Below are positions 1-8,100 of a stretch of 11,600 nucleotides of DNA, one piece after another. The translations under genes were made by a program, and so were the position numbers. Numbering within the stretch: position 1 is the stretch's first letter; each line of letters opens with the position of its first letter. The notes under the pieces are model-generated. The model was not told the origin of the DNA. It saw only the letters and a list, made by a program, of their open reading frames with translations, and did not search any database. Origin of the DNA: Desulfocapsa sp. (GTDB lineage Bacteria > Desulfobacterota > Desulfobulbia > Desulfobulbales > Desulfocapsaceae); the NCBI GenBank assembly GCA_020717935.1, contig DYDK01000032.1, forward strand, positions 1-11,600, given 5' to 3'.

Positions 1-19
1 CTTTGGGATTGCCTCACTG

Positions 20-181
20 TTACATGGAGCAACTATGCGAAAATCGCTGTTGAATGAACTGTTTGACAAGTTCCGTCTTGCCAACCCGCCGCTTGCCCCA
101 GAGGATAAGCAGTTCGGCTTTTCCGGAAAGCCACTTTGTTTCCAGGAACTGCAACTCGGTGACGCGATCAATAAACGGCAT
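20..181 (-). pseudogene. Truncated P-loop ATPase (DUF234/archaeal-ATPase-like), N-terminus only
   Basis: Reading the minus strand from ATG at 181 gives 53 residues ending at TAA (22-20). The protein begins MPFIDRVTELQFLETKW and carries a Walker A-like motif, GKRRVGKTEL, at about residues 29-38. This opening is typical of the AAA-type 'ATP-binding protein' family often annotated with a DUF234 C-terminal domain, whose members are usually around 450 residues. Only the first strand, P-loop and following helix remain; the last residues (about SHSCSM) no longer resemble the family, so the gene looks frameshifted or cut. A good ribosome site (AAGGAG, 7 nt before ATG) and a palindrome-embedded promoter show it was once a properly expressed gene. 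Its function in the family is not well defined. The rest of the gene could lie left of position 1 in another frame. The family call rests on the P-loop context only. Confidence 0.6.
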
Positions 182-188
182 GGCTATT

Positions 189-194
189 CTCCTT
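189..194 (-). promoter_or_regulatory. Ribosome binding site of the truncated ATPase
   Basis: AAGGAG on the minus strand, 7 nt before the ATG at 181. It fixes the start of the short ATPase fragment, which would otherwise be easy to miss. Confidence 0.7.
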
Positions 195-196
195 TT

Positions 197-227
197 TATA
201 CTTTCGCGTATTATACGCTAAAGTATA
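197..227. promoter_or_regulatory. 31-bp palindrome overlapping the ATPase promoter (putative operator)
   Basis: Outer arms TATACTTT and AAAGTATA and inner arms GCGTAT and ATACGC surround a single central T, with one mismatched pair (C against T) between the arms. On the minus strand the middle contains a perfect -10 box, TATAAT (215-210), and a weak -35-like TTGCTA lies 16 bp further upstream (within 232-237). A symmetric site placed over a -10 box, just before a ribosome site, is what an operator for a dimeric repressor looks like, as in autoregulated toxin-antitoxin operons. No regulator gene is visible next to it, so the binding protein is unknown. As RNA it could also form a hairpin in the leader. 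Confidence 0.7.
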
Positions 228-290
228 AAAATAGCAAACCGTGAGGATTTTCGAGAGAACATGAAGAGAAAAGTAAGCGATACCAAGACA

Positions 291-935
291 TTACTCGTCA
301 TGTTTATCGTTCGCCTGGGTTCGGTGCTGATTGCAAAGCTCCACCGCCAGCACTGACCATTTTTCAAATCGTTCCGCCTTGCCCATGATTTCCCCGGCGC
401 TCCACCAGCCTTGGGCGTGCAGGTCTTCACCCTGTTTGCGGATGCGCAGGCTGTCAGAATTTTGCACCTCGTCCAGATGCACAGCTCCCAGATGCACCTG
501 CCCCACCGGATCGGAGTCGTCATTGATCCAGCCGATGAAGCGGGTGCTTACTTCCCCAATTTCTTCCAGTTCCTCGATGCGTTCCCGGCGCAGGGCTGCG
601 TGGTAAGCGGCGGGAGTCAGGATGTTGTTTTCTGTGTCGTAGGTGTTGATATGGCCGCCGATCCCCACCGACAGCCGCCCTGAAAGCCGTTGTTCTCCCA
701 CCTTGCCGCCGCGCTGATAGACAAAGAAGCGCCTCTGGCAACAAAAAAGCTGGTAAGGGATGATCTGCTTGTAGGCTGGATCGTGCTCGGCATGGCTGCG
801 GGGGAGAAAATACTGGGGCAAGGCCAGCAGGATTTCGGGTTGCGGTCCGAGAAAACTGCCTTGGGGCAGGGCGCCGCCAAAACTCGCTTCCAAGTCGATT
901 CGTTTCAGGCATAAGACCTGTTCATCTTTTGGCAT
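291..935 (-). CDS. Nudix hydrolase (predicted MutT-family phosphoesterase, COG4112-like), CRISPR-ancillary
   Basis: A 214-residue protein. A G-G-H-I-N turn (about 93-97) is followed, after an insertion of roughly ten residues, by the catalytic helix RRERIEEL (116-123), matching the R-E-x2-E-E core of the Nudix box; the last Gly of the box is replaced by Glu. The layout GIGGHIN plus inserted loop plus RE..EE resembles the 'predicted phosphoesterase, MutT family' group rather than classical MutT. Nudix enzymes cleave nucleoside diphosphates linked to another group, using divalent metal. The ATG (935-933) overlaps the stop of the Cad1 gene (TGATG), and GGAGG lies 7 nt upstream, so translation is coupled to Cad1. 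Inferred role: act on ITP/dITP or another nucleotide made when Cad1 is active, either deepening ATP loss or clearing the product. The Nudix fold is clear; the substrate is not shown by sequence. Confidence 0.85.
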   Translation of the reverse strand: MPKDEQVLCLKRIDLEASFGGALPQGSFLGPQPEILLALPQYFLPRSHAEHDPAYKQIIPYQLFCCQRRFFVYQRGGKVGEQRLSGRLSVGIGGHINTYDTENNILTPAAYHAALRRERIEELEEIGEVSTRFIGWINDDSDPVGQVHLGAVHLDEVQNSDSLRIRKQGEDLHAQGWWSAGEIMGKAERFEKWSVLAVELCNQHRTQANDKHDE

Positions 936-2896
936 CAGTGGGCCTCCGGAAAGAAGTCATCAAGGATCAGGGAGAAAATTTCTTCGTCGATTTTCTTGAG
1001 CAGCCGGTCTTTCTCGTTCTTGGGCAGAAAGGCGGCCTTGAAACTGTTTTTCACCAGCCGTAGCACCTCCCAGCGGGACAGGCCGCCCTCGGTCAGGCGG
1101 GCCGCCTCCAGATATTCCTGGCTCAAGGTGGTGCGGGAAATGCCCCTGTTGTCGGTATTGATGGTCACGGCCAGGCCGAAATCGAGATATTGTTTAAGGG
1201 GATAGCAGTCTCCCGTTTCTTCGGGCTGATCAAAACGGCGAAAGCCATTGGTCTGGATGTTGGAGCTGGGGCACATCTCGATGGCAATACCGTAATCGCG
1301 GATATAGCCCATCATCTTTTCGTTGTTGACCAGCTTGAGGCCGTGGCCGATGCGTTTGGCGTGGAGCAGGTAAAGGGCTTGCCAGATTTTGTCATCCTCG
1401 GCCATCTCGCCAGCGTGGATGGTGATGTTCATGAAGTGAAGGTGCAGCGGCATGAAGAGTTCCTGAAGCTGCATGGGGTCATTGTCTTTTTCCTGACCCG
1501 CCAGGTCAAAACCGGTGATGCGAGGAGAGTCGCCAAGGCCGGATGGGTTACCATAGGTGACTGCTGCGGCCACATGAGCGGCCATGGCGGCTTTTTCCTT
1601 GTGGCGGGTGGCCATGATGAGGAAATTGACCCAAAACCCACTGTGTTTCTCCTCAAATATCCGGGCCTCATCAAGCAGGGTTTCAATGACTTCGGGGATG
1701 GAGAGTCCGCCATTGGTGTAATTGTCTGGCGAGAAGCGCACCTCAAGGAATCGCAGGTTTTCCGCTACTGACTGGTCAAGCAGCCAGCGCAGAGCATGGC
1801 GCAGGGTGTTTTTGCTTTGCAGCAGGGATGAGCCGCCCAGGTCGCCGCAGGCCATGTACCAGTCAAGGCGGTTGTTGTCACTTTTAATGTCTGCGGGCTC
1901 GTGCCAGACAAGTGTTTGAATCTGGTCGATACTGAGTCCGTCAACCAACACGGCGGTCAGCAGGTGTTTTGGTTGTGGAATGCCTGCAAACAGGTCTTTT
2001 AACCCGGCCAGGCAGTGGCTGATCTCTTTCTTGGCCAGCGCGATAAGATGTTCAGGCGAAAGGGCCGTGAGGGAGCAGCCCAGTTTTCCTTCCAGCAGGG
2101 AACGCAGACGCAGGCGATTCTCCTCTGGAATGTTCAGCTCATCAAGAAGAACGGCGGCCAGTTCCTTGAGCAGATTTGCATCAAAGGCACCGCCAAGATG
2201 ACAGTGCAGGTCGGCCTTGGGGAGCCGGTGCAGCCAGGCCAGTTCTTCACTGGCCATATCAGGAGTAATGCCGATTTTTGTCTCACGCAGCCGATCAATC
2301 ATGGTGGTCGGCAGGAGATAGAGGGAACGGAAATTGTCTCCAAGCTCTCCTTTGAAGCTGCTTTGCTGCCGTTCCTCGGCAAACTGGCGGGTTGGCGTCC
2401 AGATGAGGTTGAAAGAGTCAGAACACTCCCGTTGTTCTTTGCCGTGCGGAGCTGTGAGGGTGAGATAACCCATACACCCAAAGAGTAATCCGGCCTCAAT
2501 CAAGCGGTTGGTCACAGTTTTACGGCCACCAGAGGCAATAATCAAGTTGTCGGCGGCCAGGGCCTTGATCTGCTCATACACAGCCTGGCGCATGAGCTCG
2601 TCATCGTTACCGCAGGAAATATCATTGCAAGGGAGTGAAATTTCCGTGATATGTCCGGCCAGAGCTGGATATTCTGTGGCCACTGTTTGGTGCAAATCAT
2701 CCAGCGCCTTCTGCACCTGGTCTTCTTTGGTGCAGATCAGAGAGATGTCGGAGAGGGACATGCGGTTGAAACGGCTGCGGATGGCGGAGGACTCGGCGTT
2801 GTAAGAATATCGCTCGCCGCCATTGAAAAAGTCGATAAACTGAAGGACAAGTTCAGGGTTGCCCAATGCGGTGATCAATTTGAGTTGTTCGTTCAT
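935..2896 (-). CDS. cad1: CARF-adenosine deaminase Cad1 (type III CRISPR effector)
   Basis: 653 residues from the ATG at 2896; a GTG at 2905 would add three residues, but GGAG 8 nt before the ATG favours the latter. Residues 1 to about 200 form a CARF (Rossmann-like) domain with the ligand-binding signature LIIASGGRKT near 118-127. Residues about 218-650 are an adenosine/AMP deaminase-type TIM barrel with its metal and catalytic signatures intact: DLHCHLGG (H231, H233), ITIHAGE (H494, E497), RIGHGL (H518), MCPSSN, and NTDNRG (D582). Established: Cad1 binds cyclic tetra- or hexa-adenylate made by Cas10 and converts ATP to ITP, arresting growth during phage attack. Here it sits in an operon with cas6, a ring-nuclease-type CARF protein and a Nudix gene. 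No membrane segment or signal peptide is visible, so it should be cytoplasmic. All key residues are present, so the gene looks functional. Confidence 0.92.
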   Translation of the reverse strand: MNEQLKLITALGNPELVLQFIDFFNGGERYSYNAESSAIRSRFNRMSLSDISLICTKEDQVQKALDDLHQTVATEYPALAGHITEISLPCNDISCGNDDELMRQAVYEQIKALAADNLIIASGGRKTVTNRLIEAGLLFGCMGYLTLTAPHGKEQRECSDSFNLIWTPTRQFAEERQQSSFKGELGDNFRSLYLLPTTMIDRLRETKIGITPDMASEELAWLHRLPKADLHCHLGGAFDANLLKELAAVLLDELNIPEENRLRLRSLLEGKLGCSLTALSPEHLIALAKKEISHCLAGLKDLFAGIPQPKHLLTAVLVDGLSIDQIQTLVWHEPADIKSDNNRLDWYMACGDLGGSSLLQSKNTLRHALRWLLDQSVAENLRFLEVRFSPDNYTNGGLSIPEVIETLLDEARIFEEKHSGFWVNFLIMATRHKEKAAMAAHVAAAVTYGNPSGLGDSPRITGFDLAGQEKDNDPMQLQELFMPLHLHFMNITIHAGEMAEDDKIWQALYLLHAKRIGHGLKLVNNEKMMGYIRDYGIAIEMCPSSNIQTNGFRRFDQPEETGDCYPLKQYLDFGLAVTINTDNRGISRTTLSQEYLEAARLTEGGLSRWEVLRLVKNSFKAAFLPKNEKDRLLKKIDEEIFSLILDDFFPEAH

Positions 2897-2898
2897 GG

Positions 2899-3982
2899 TT
2901 ACCACTCCATTCTGATACGGTTGCGATCCAGGCGGATGCCGTAGCGGGTGTCGGGACGGGTGCCGGTGGCGGAAACTTCAAGTTCTGCCAGCCTGCCCTG
3001 GCCAAAGGCGGTGAGGAGATCCCGCCGGATTTTTGATTTGTAGGACTGGAAGTTCTCCCGGTTGAGCGCGGAGATGCCGGAATCACTCATCTCATCAATC
3101 AGCCTGCCGCCGGGGATGCGCTCGTACATGCGGGCGATTGCGTCGGAGGCCAGTATCTCGGCGGCCTCCAGGAAGCATTGGTCGCAGTCGGCGCAGTGGC
3201 GATCCAGGCGGCATTCTTTTTTTCGTTCGGCAAAAAAGGCGTAGAGGGCAAGGCGGGTCGGGTGCATGTCCAGTTCCAGACGGCCAAAGATAAGTTTCCC
3301 TTCCGCCAGGTTAACCGTTAGGACTGGCGGGGTGTCACGGATGAGCGTCTGCATCAGTTCGGCCGGCTGGCGAGGCTGGTCAAGCAGGTCGTGGCGCAAT
3401 TGGTCGCGAACCGAGACAAAGGGAATGGTGATCAGATGAATGGCGGCATAGTGTGTTTCTTTCCAGTACGGCTGCCCATGTGCATCGCGGAGTTGGACCG
3501 TCACCGACTGGCGGGGCGGAAACCAGAACATGCAAAATGCGATCCTGAGACCGACCGTAAAGCTGGGCCGCCAGTGTAAGGCAGGAGGTCATGGTCTTGC
3601 GGCCACCGGCAACGAGAAAGAAGACGGCTGTTTCCGGCCCGGTGGTAAATCGGAAGGCGAAGTCAAGACAAGTTCGCACCAGGATCTCGTTATCATCGGG
3701 GGTAACTATATCACCCAACTCCCGGCCATTGGTATCTCGCAAAACATGCAAATTATGGCTGCCAAAATCGATTGAGGCCGGGTCAATGCCGCAATCAGCC
3801 AGCAAGGCCTGAAACTTGCCGTCTTCCGGGGCGAGCAGACTGGCGAGGATTCGCTCCTTTCCTGCCCTGGTGCTAATGACATGGACGGCATGAATTTCAC
3901 GGCCCTCGTGCCAGAGTGCGTAGAGTGCCTCGGTAATCACCTGGGGTGAGAGGCCGCAGACGGCTATCAAAATATTTTTCAC
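2899..3982 (-). pseudogene. CARF protein of the NE0113/TIGR02584 family ('ring nuclease Csm6' type), frameshifted
   Basis: Two overlapping minus-strand frames together make one known protein. Frame A (GTG at 3982, the base after the cas6 stop) gives MKNILIAVCGLSPQVITEAL and then a CARF core with VAGGRKTMT (about 124-132), matching the family's N-terminal domain. Homology fades after HVLVS (151-155, near position 3520), where frame B takes over with PPRQSVTVQLRD and continues about 205 residues to TAA at 2899. The join needs a +1 shift, and from memory of the family roughly ten residues are also missing there, suggesting a small deletion of 3n+2 bases. The second half contains C-x5-C-x2-C-x2-C (C107, C113, C116, C119 of frame B), possibly metal-binding. 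No HEPN R-x4-6-H motif was seen. Family members bind and may degrade cyclic oligoadenylate. Frame B's first ATG (3531) lacks a ribosome site. A sequencing error or recoding site is possible. Confidence 0.75.
2905..2908 (-). promoter_or_regulatory. Ribosome binding site deciding the Cad1 start
   Basis: GGAG on the minus strand, 8 nt before ATG 2896. It lies inside the last codons of the upstream gene, whose TAA is at 2901-2899, so termination and re-initiation are only 2 nt apart. It overlaps the alternative GTG start at 2905, making that start unlikely. Confidence 0.55.
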
Positions 3983-4933
3983 TTAAACTGCCTCTGTCTC
4001 AATCCTGATCCGGCCCAGGCCGAAAGAGGTCTGCTTACCGAGATGTACGGTCTCGCAATAACGAAGCAAAGGGACAACCTCCGAGAGATCATCGGCTTGA
4101 TAGGTGATGGTTCCAGTGATGCCTCCCATGAGCATAGCTGTGTGCTGACGATTGCTGTATCGTTCGATATCGGTCCATCGACAAGAGGAACTCGTTATGG
4201 CGACAGCTGCAGCCCGTGCCACCAGTCCCTTGTAATCGATATCAGGCTCTCCATGCACCCCGTAAGTCGATTCCAGAGAGGAAATCCGGCGCAACGCCGC
4301 CCGAATGAGGAGATGAAAAGGCAATCCGTTTTGCAGCTGGTTATCATGCTTCAGCCGAAGCGGAGTCTGACAGATCAGGGTTATCTTTGTTGTTTTGGTG
4401 ACAGGAAGAGGACATAGATTCAGTTCTATCGACGGGAGTGAAGAATTGAGTGTCTGTCCATCAAAAATCAGGGTATCGGCCTGGTGTACAGCTTCGAGCT
4501 GAAAACAGCCGTCCCCATTTTTATTGCCCTTGCCAAGTCCTGATTTTCCCATCTCCTGAACAGCAAATACCAGATGAGGCAGATACTGAATAGCAGGTCC
4601 CAGCAGAATCAGTCCAAAAGAAAAAAGATCACCCGGCTGATAGGCTCTTTTCTCGTCATCAGGGGGTATCAGGATGTAGGGGTGGGGCCGCTGTGCGGAA
4701 ACTGGACGGCTTTCAGTTGCGATGTCGTGCTTGAAATTCTGTTTAACTTCAAAGAGAAAGGCATACGCGCAGGATGGGCACAACAAGCATCCCGCACACT
4801 CCTGACGACGAAGGGCACAGGCAATACGCCGGAGGGCATGGCCAAGCCCGCCTCGCAGGGTGGAGCCCTTGAAGACCGGCAGAACCGCCATGGTTTTTAA
4901 CCGGCATGAAAAATGATATATCCCTGTTTGCAT
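3983..4933 (-). CDS. cas6: Cas6-family pre-crRNA endoribonuclease (RAMP)
   Basis: 316 residues from ATG 4933, with GGAGG 6 nt upstream. The N-terminal part has VFKGSTLRGGLGHALRR followed by C46-x2-C49-x2-C52-x2-C55, as in the PF10040-type Cas6 proteins. The C-terminus ends HLGKQTSFGLGRIRIE (about 296-311), the glycine-rich loop of RAMP ferredoxin folds that contacts crRNA. Cas6 cuts the repeat RNA of CRISPR transcripts to give mature guides. It is the first gene of the minus-strand operon; the next gene's GTG begins one base after its TAA, so translation is likely coupled. Its presence implies a CRISPR array near or elsewhere in the genome, though none lies in this window. The four-cysteine cluster could bind zinc or an iron-sulfur centre. 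The catalytic residue cannot be assigned from sequence alone. Family confidence is good; the exact subtype (I or III) cannot be decided from this protein. Confidence 0.85.
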   Translation of the reverse strand: MQTGIYHFSCRLKTMAVLPVFKGSTLRGGLGHALRRIACALRRQECAGCLLCPSCAYAFLFEVKQNFKHDIATESRPVSAQRPHPYILIPPDDEKRAYQPGDLFSFGLILLGPAIQYLPHLVFAVQEMGKSGLGKGNKNGDGCFQLEAVHQADTLIFDGQTLNSSLPSIELNLCPLPVTKTTKITLICQTPLRLKHDNQLQNGLPFHLLIRAALRRISSLESTYGVHGEPDIDYKGLVARAAAVAITSSSCRWTDIERYSNRQHTAMLMGGITGTITYQADDLSEVVPLLRYCETVHLGKQTSFGLGRIRIETEAV

Positions 4934-4961
4934 TGAATTCCTCCATTTCCTAAAATGATAC

Positions 4962-4979
4962 GGTCATACTATCATGACC
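4962..4979. promoter_or_regulatory. Inverted repeat GGTCAT-N6-ATGACC in the divergent cas6/helicase intergenic region
   Basis: Perfect 6-bp arms separated by six bases, placed 29 nt upstream of the cas6 ATG. A candidate TTGAAA lies just upstream on the minus strand, but the spacing to a -10-like TATCAT is about 20 bp, so I do not call a promoter. The position fits an operator controlling cas6 and the downstream operon. No T-run follows, so it is not a terminator. Confidence 0.4.
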
Positions 4980-5124
4980 ATTTCAAAAAGTGTATAGTTG
5001 CAATGTTGCCAATGAACATAAAAGAAAGAAGAGTGCTCTGCCACGATGCGCATGACAGGCCAAAACTCGTGAAAAAGGGGGGACTCAGTCGGCAATCGTG
5101 GAAACCAAACCGTGCACGCTTCAA

Positions 5125-5144
5125 GTAATTTTCCGTAATTTTCT
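5125..5144 (+). repeat. Tandem 10-bp repeat before the helicase gene
   Basis: GTAATTTTCC is followed directly by GTAATTTTCT, 14 nt before the GTG start. Two copies one helical turn apart could bind a regulator, but this may be chance in AT-rich DNA. Confidence 0.35.
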
Positions 5145-5158
5145 CTCACATAGAGCAG

Positions 5159-8100
5159 GTGACAGATATCCCAAACAGCATGGACAGCCAAGAATTCCTC
5201 AGTCGTTGCCTCTTGTTTGACATTGAAACAAACGAGAAAGGGGAAGTCTACAGCCTGGGGGCCTGCTTTAACGGGAAAAAGTTTATCACCCCCCGTGGCC
5301 GGAAGGTCGGCAAGGAACTGCTTGGCGAATTTGACGCCTTTGGCGGCAGCGCCGAGTTTATTGTCGGCCATAACATACTCTCCCACGACCTCCCACATCT
5401 GCGCGCGCAAGATGCAACCCTTGCCATCCTGCACAAGCCGGTGGTTGACACCCTCTATCTCTCACCACTGGCCTTCCCGGAAAACCCCTACCATCGATTG
5501 GTAAAAAACTATCAGATTGTCCGGGACAGCATCAATAATCCGGCGGAAGATGCGGCGTTTTCCGGCAAGATTTTCCTGGAGCAGTGGGACGCCATTTCAC
5601 AACTTCTTCAGAGCGGTTCCGATGCGCCTTTGCTCTATCGGGGTTTCTTCCATCAAGAGGAGCGGTTTGCGGGCCTATCCGTCGCCCTTGGGGCAATGGG
5701 CGCGCCCCTTATCGAAGGTGAAGACCTGATCGAAACATTCTCCTGGTTTATCCGTAAAGATGTCTGCACCGATGGACTGGAGCGGCTTGTTGAACAACTG
5801 ATTGATAAGCGGGTCGAATATTCTCCGCTGGCATATGTGGCCGCCTGGTTGAGCGTCTGCGGCGGCAACTCGGTCCTTCCGCCGTGGGTTCGCCATCAGT
5901 TCCCGGTGGTTCCCACCCTGCTCCATCAACTTCGGGAGCAGCCCTGCACCAATCCTCGTTGCACCTACTGCCGGACACATCATAATCCGCAGCATTTCCT
6001 GAAAAACTATTTCGGCTTTGAGGATTTTCGCCCCGAGCCTGCAACCGAGGACGGACAAAGCCTGCAAGGGGCCATCGTCACGGCCTCCGCCCGTAACGCC
6101 TCGCTTTTTGCCACCCTGCCCACAGGCGGCGGTAAAACCCTCTGCTACCTGCTCCCGGCCCTGATGCGTTATCGCCGGCGCAACAGTCTGACCATCGTCA
6201 TCTCTCCCTTGCAGGCCCTGATGAAAGACCAGGTGGACAATTTCGCCAGACAGACGGGAACCACGCTGGCCGCAGCCATTAACGGCATGCTGACCATGCC
6301 GGAACGGGGACAGGTGATGGATGGCGTCAGGCTGGGGGATGTGGGCATCCTCTTTGTGTCGCCTGAGCAGTTGCGCAACCGCTCCTTTGTGCAGACCATC
6401 AGTCAGCGGGAGATAGGGGCCTGGGTGTTTGACGAGGCCCATTGCCTGTCGAAATGGGGGCATGATTTTCGCCCGGATTATCTCTACTCCATCCGCTTTA
6501 TCCGAGAATTCGCCCAGCAGGAGAAAAGCAGAATCCCCCCGGTGCAGTGTTTTACCGCCACGGCCAAAAAGGATGTGCAGTCTGAAATCATCGACATTAT
6601 CGGACGGGAGCTGGGGTTGCGGCTTCTCACCTTTGTCGGCGGTCATGAACGGAGCAACCTGCACTACGAAGTGTGGCCGGTGGACAGGTACGAAAAGAAC
6701 CAGACTATCCTGGGTCTGCTCAAGTCCCGCTACGACGGTACCGGCAGCGTGGTCATCTATTGCGCCACCCGCAAGAATACCGAAAATCTGACCGAGTTTT
6801 TGGCGGGCGTTGGCTACAGGGTGGAGCCCTTTCATGCCGGTCTGGAACCTTTTCTCAAAAAGCGTATCCAGGATGATTTCATTTCCGGTGCAACGCCGAT
6901 CATCTGCGCCACCAACGCATTTGGCATGGGCATTGACAAGGAGGATGTGCGTCTGGTCATCCATGCCGATATTCCGGGCTCCCTGGAAAACTACCTTCAG
7001 GAGGCCGGGCGTGCCGGGCGCGACCGCGACGAAGCCGACTGCATTCTGATCTTCACCGAGCAGGATGTTGAAGGCCAGTTCCGAATGAGCAGCAATTCGC
7101 GGCTCACCCAGCGGGAGATTGCCCAGATCCTGCGCGGTCTGCGTTCTTCAGCCAAGGGGGACGGTCAGGTGGTGCTGACCGCCGGTGACATTCTCAGACT
7201 GGACACGGTGGATATCGACGAGGACGAATTCGGTGACGACCGGGACACCAAGGTCAAGACGGCGATTTCATGGCTGGAGCGAAGCGGCTTCCTCCACCGG
7301 GACGAGAATAACACCCGGGTTTTTCAGGGCAAACCGCTGGTTCGCAATCTTGAGGAGGCTGGCGAAAAGATCGAGCCCCTTGGCCTCTCCAAGAGGCAGC
7401 GGCAACGCTGGCTGGATATCCTTGCCGCCCTGATGGAAATCCCGCCCGACAAAGGCTTCAGCGCCGATGATCTTGCCGGTTTGGGTTCCTTTGCCCGCAC
7501 AAACGCCGATTCCGACCAAGAGACCGAGACCCAGCGGGTGCTGCGCACCCTGGAGGACATGGCCGCCCAAGGCCTGCTCTCCAAGGAGACCATCCTTTCG
7601 GCCTTTGTCCGTTACAAGGTCAAAGACAGCTCGGAAAAGCTGCTTCAATGTTTTTGCGGGGTGGAGCGGGATTTCCTCAACATTCTCCAGGAGAGCGCGC
7701 CGGATGTTGATCGTGAACAGAATCTGGTGATTGATCTCAGGCAGGTCAATCAGCGCCTTCTTGATAAGGGCCACAGCTACAGCACTCCGGGCAGTCTGGC
7801 CCTGATCCTCCGGGGCCTGAGCCGTGACGGCAAAGGGCTGGCTGGGCAGAAGGGAAGCGTCAGTATTCGCTCGCGGGGGAACAATCTCTTCTCCATTGTT
7901 CTGCACCGCGACTGGGAATGCCTGCTCAAAACCGTTGCCATCCGTCAGCAGGCAGCCCTCGTGGCGCTCAAAGGTATTCAGGCATCCTTGCAGGAGGCAA
8001 GCGCACCCAGCGCCTCGCTGCTGGTGCAATTTACCCTGGAGGGGATAGTGGAAGGGCTGAAAAAAGACCTGATCCTCTTCTCCACGCTCAGGGATCCGCT

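Noticed and set aside
35..244. Plus-strand open frame of 69 codons at the left edge
   Set aside because: It is antisense to the P-loop ATPase start and runs through the palindrome; the minus-strand frame has the ribosome site, promoter and recognisable motif.
3200..3240. HEPN-type R-x4-6-H nuclease motif in the CARF protein's second half
   Set aside because: The nearest arrangement (RLDRH) has only three residues between Arg and His and sits inside a cysteine cluster, so no Csm6/Csx1-type HEPN domain is supported.
2899..3531. Second half of the CARF protein as an independent gene from ATG 3531
   Set aside because: There is no ribosome site before that ATG, and the protein continues the NE0113-family sequence of the preceding frame, so a frameshift is the simpler reading.
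4964..5434. Minus-strand open frame of 156 codons across the cas6/helicase gap
   Set aside because: Its first half lies opposite the conserved exonuclease codons of the helicase, no ribosome site was found, and the peptide matches no family I know; the second half is only chance-open intergenic DNA.
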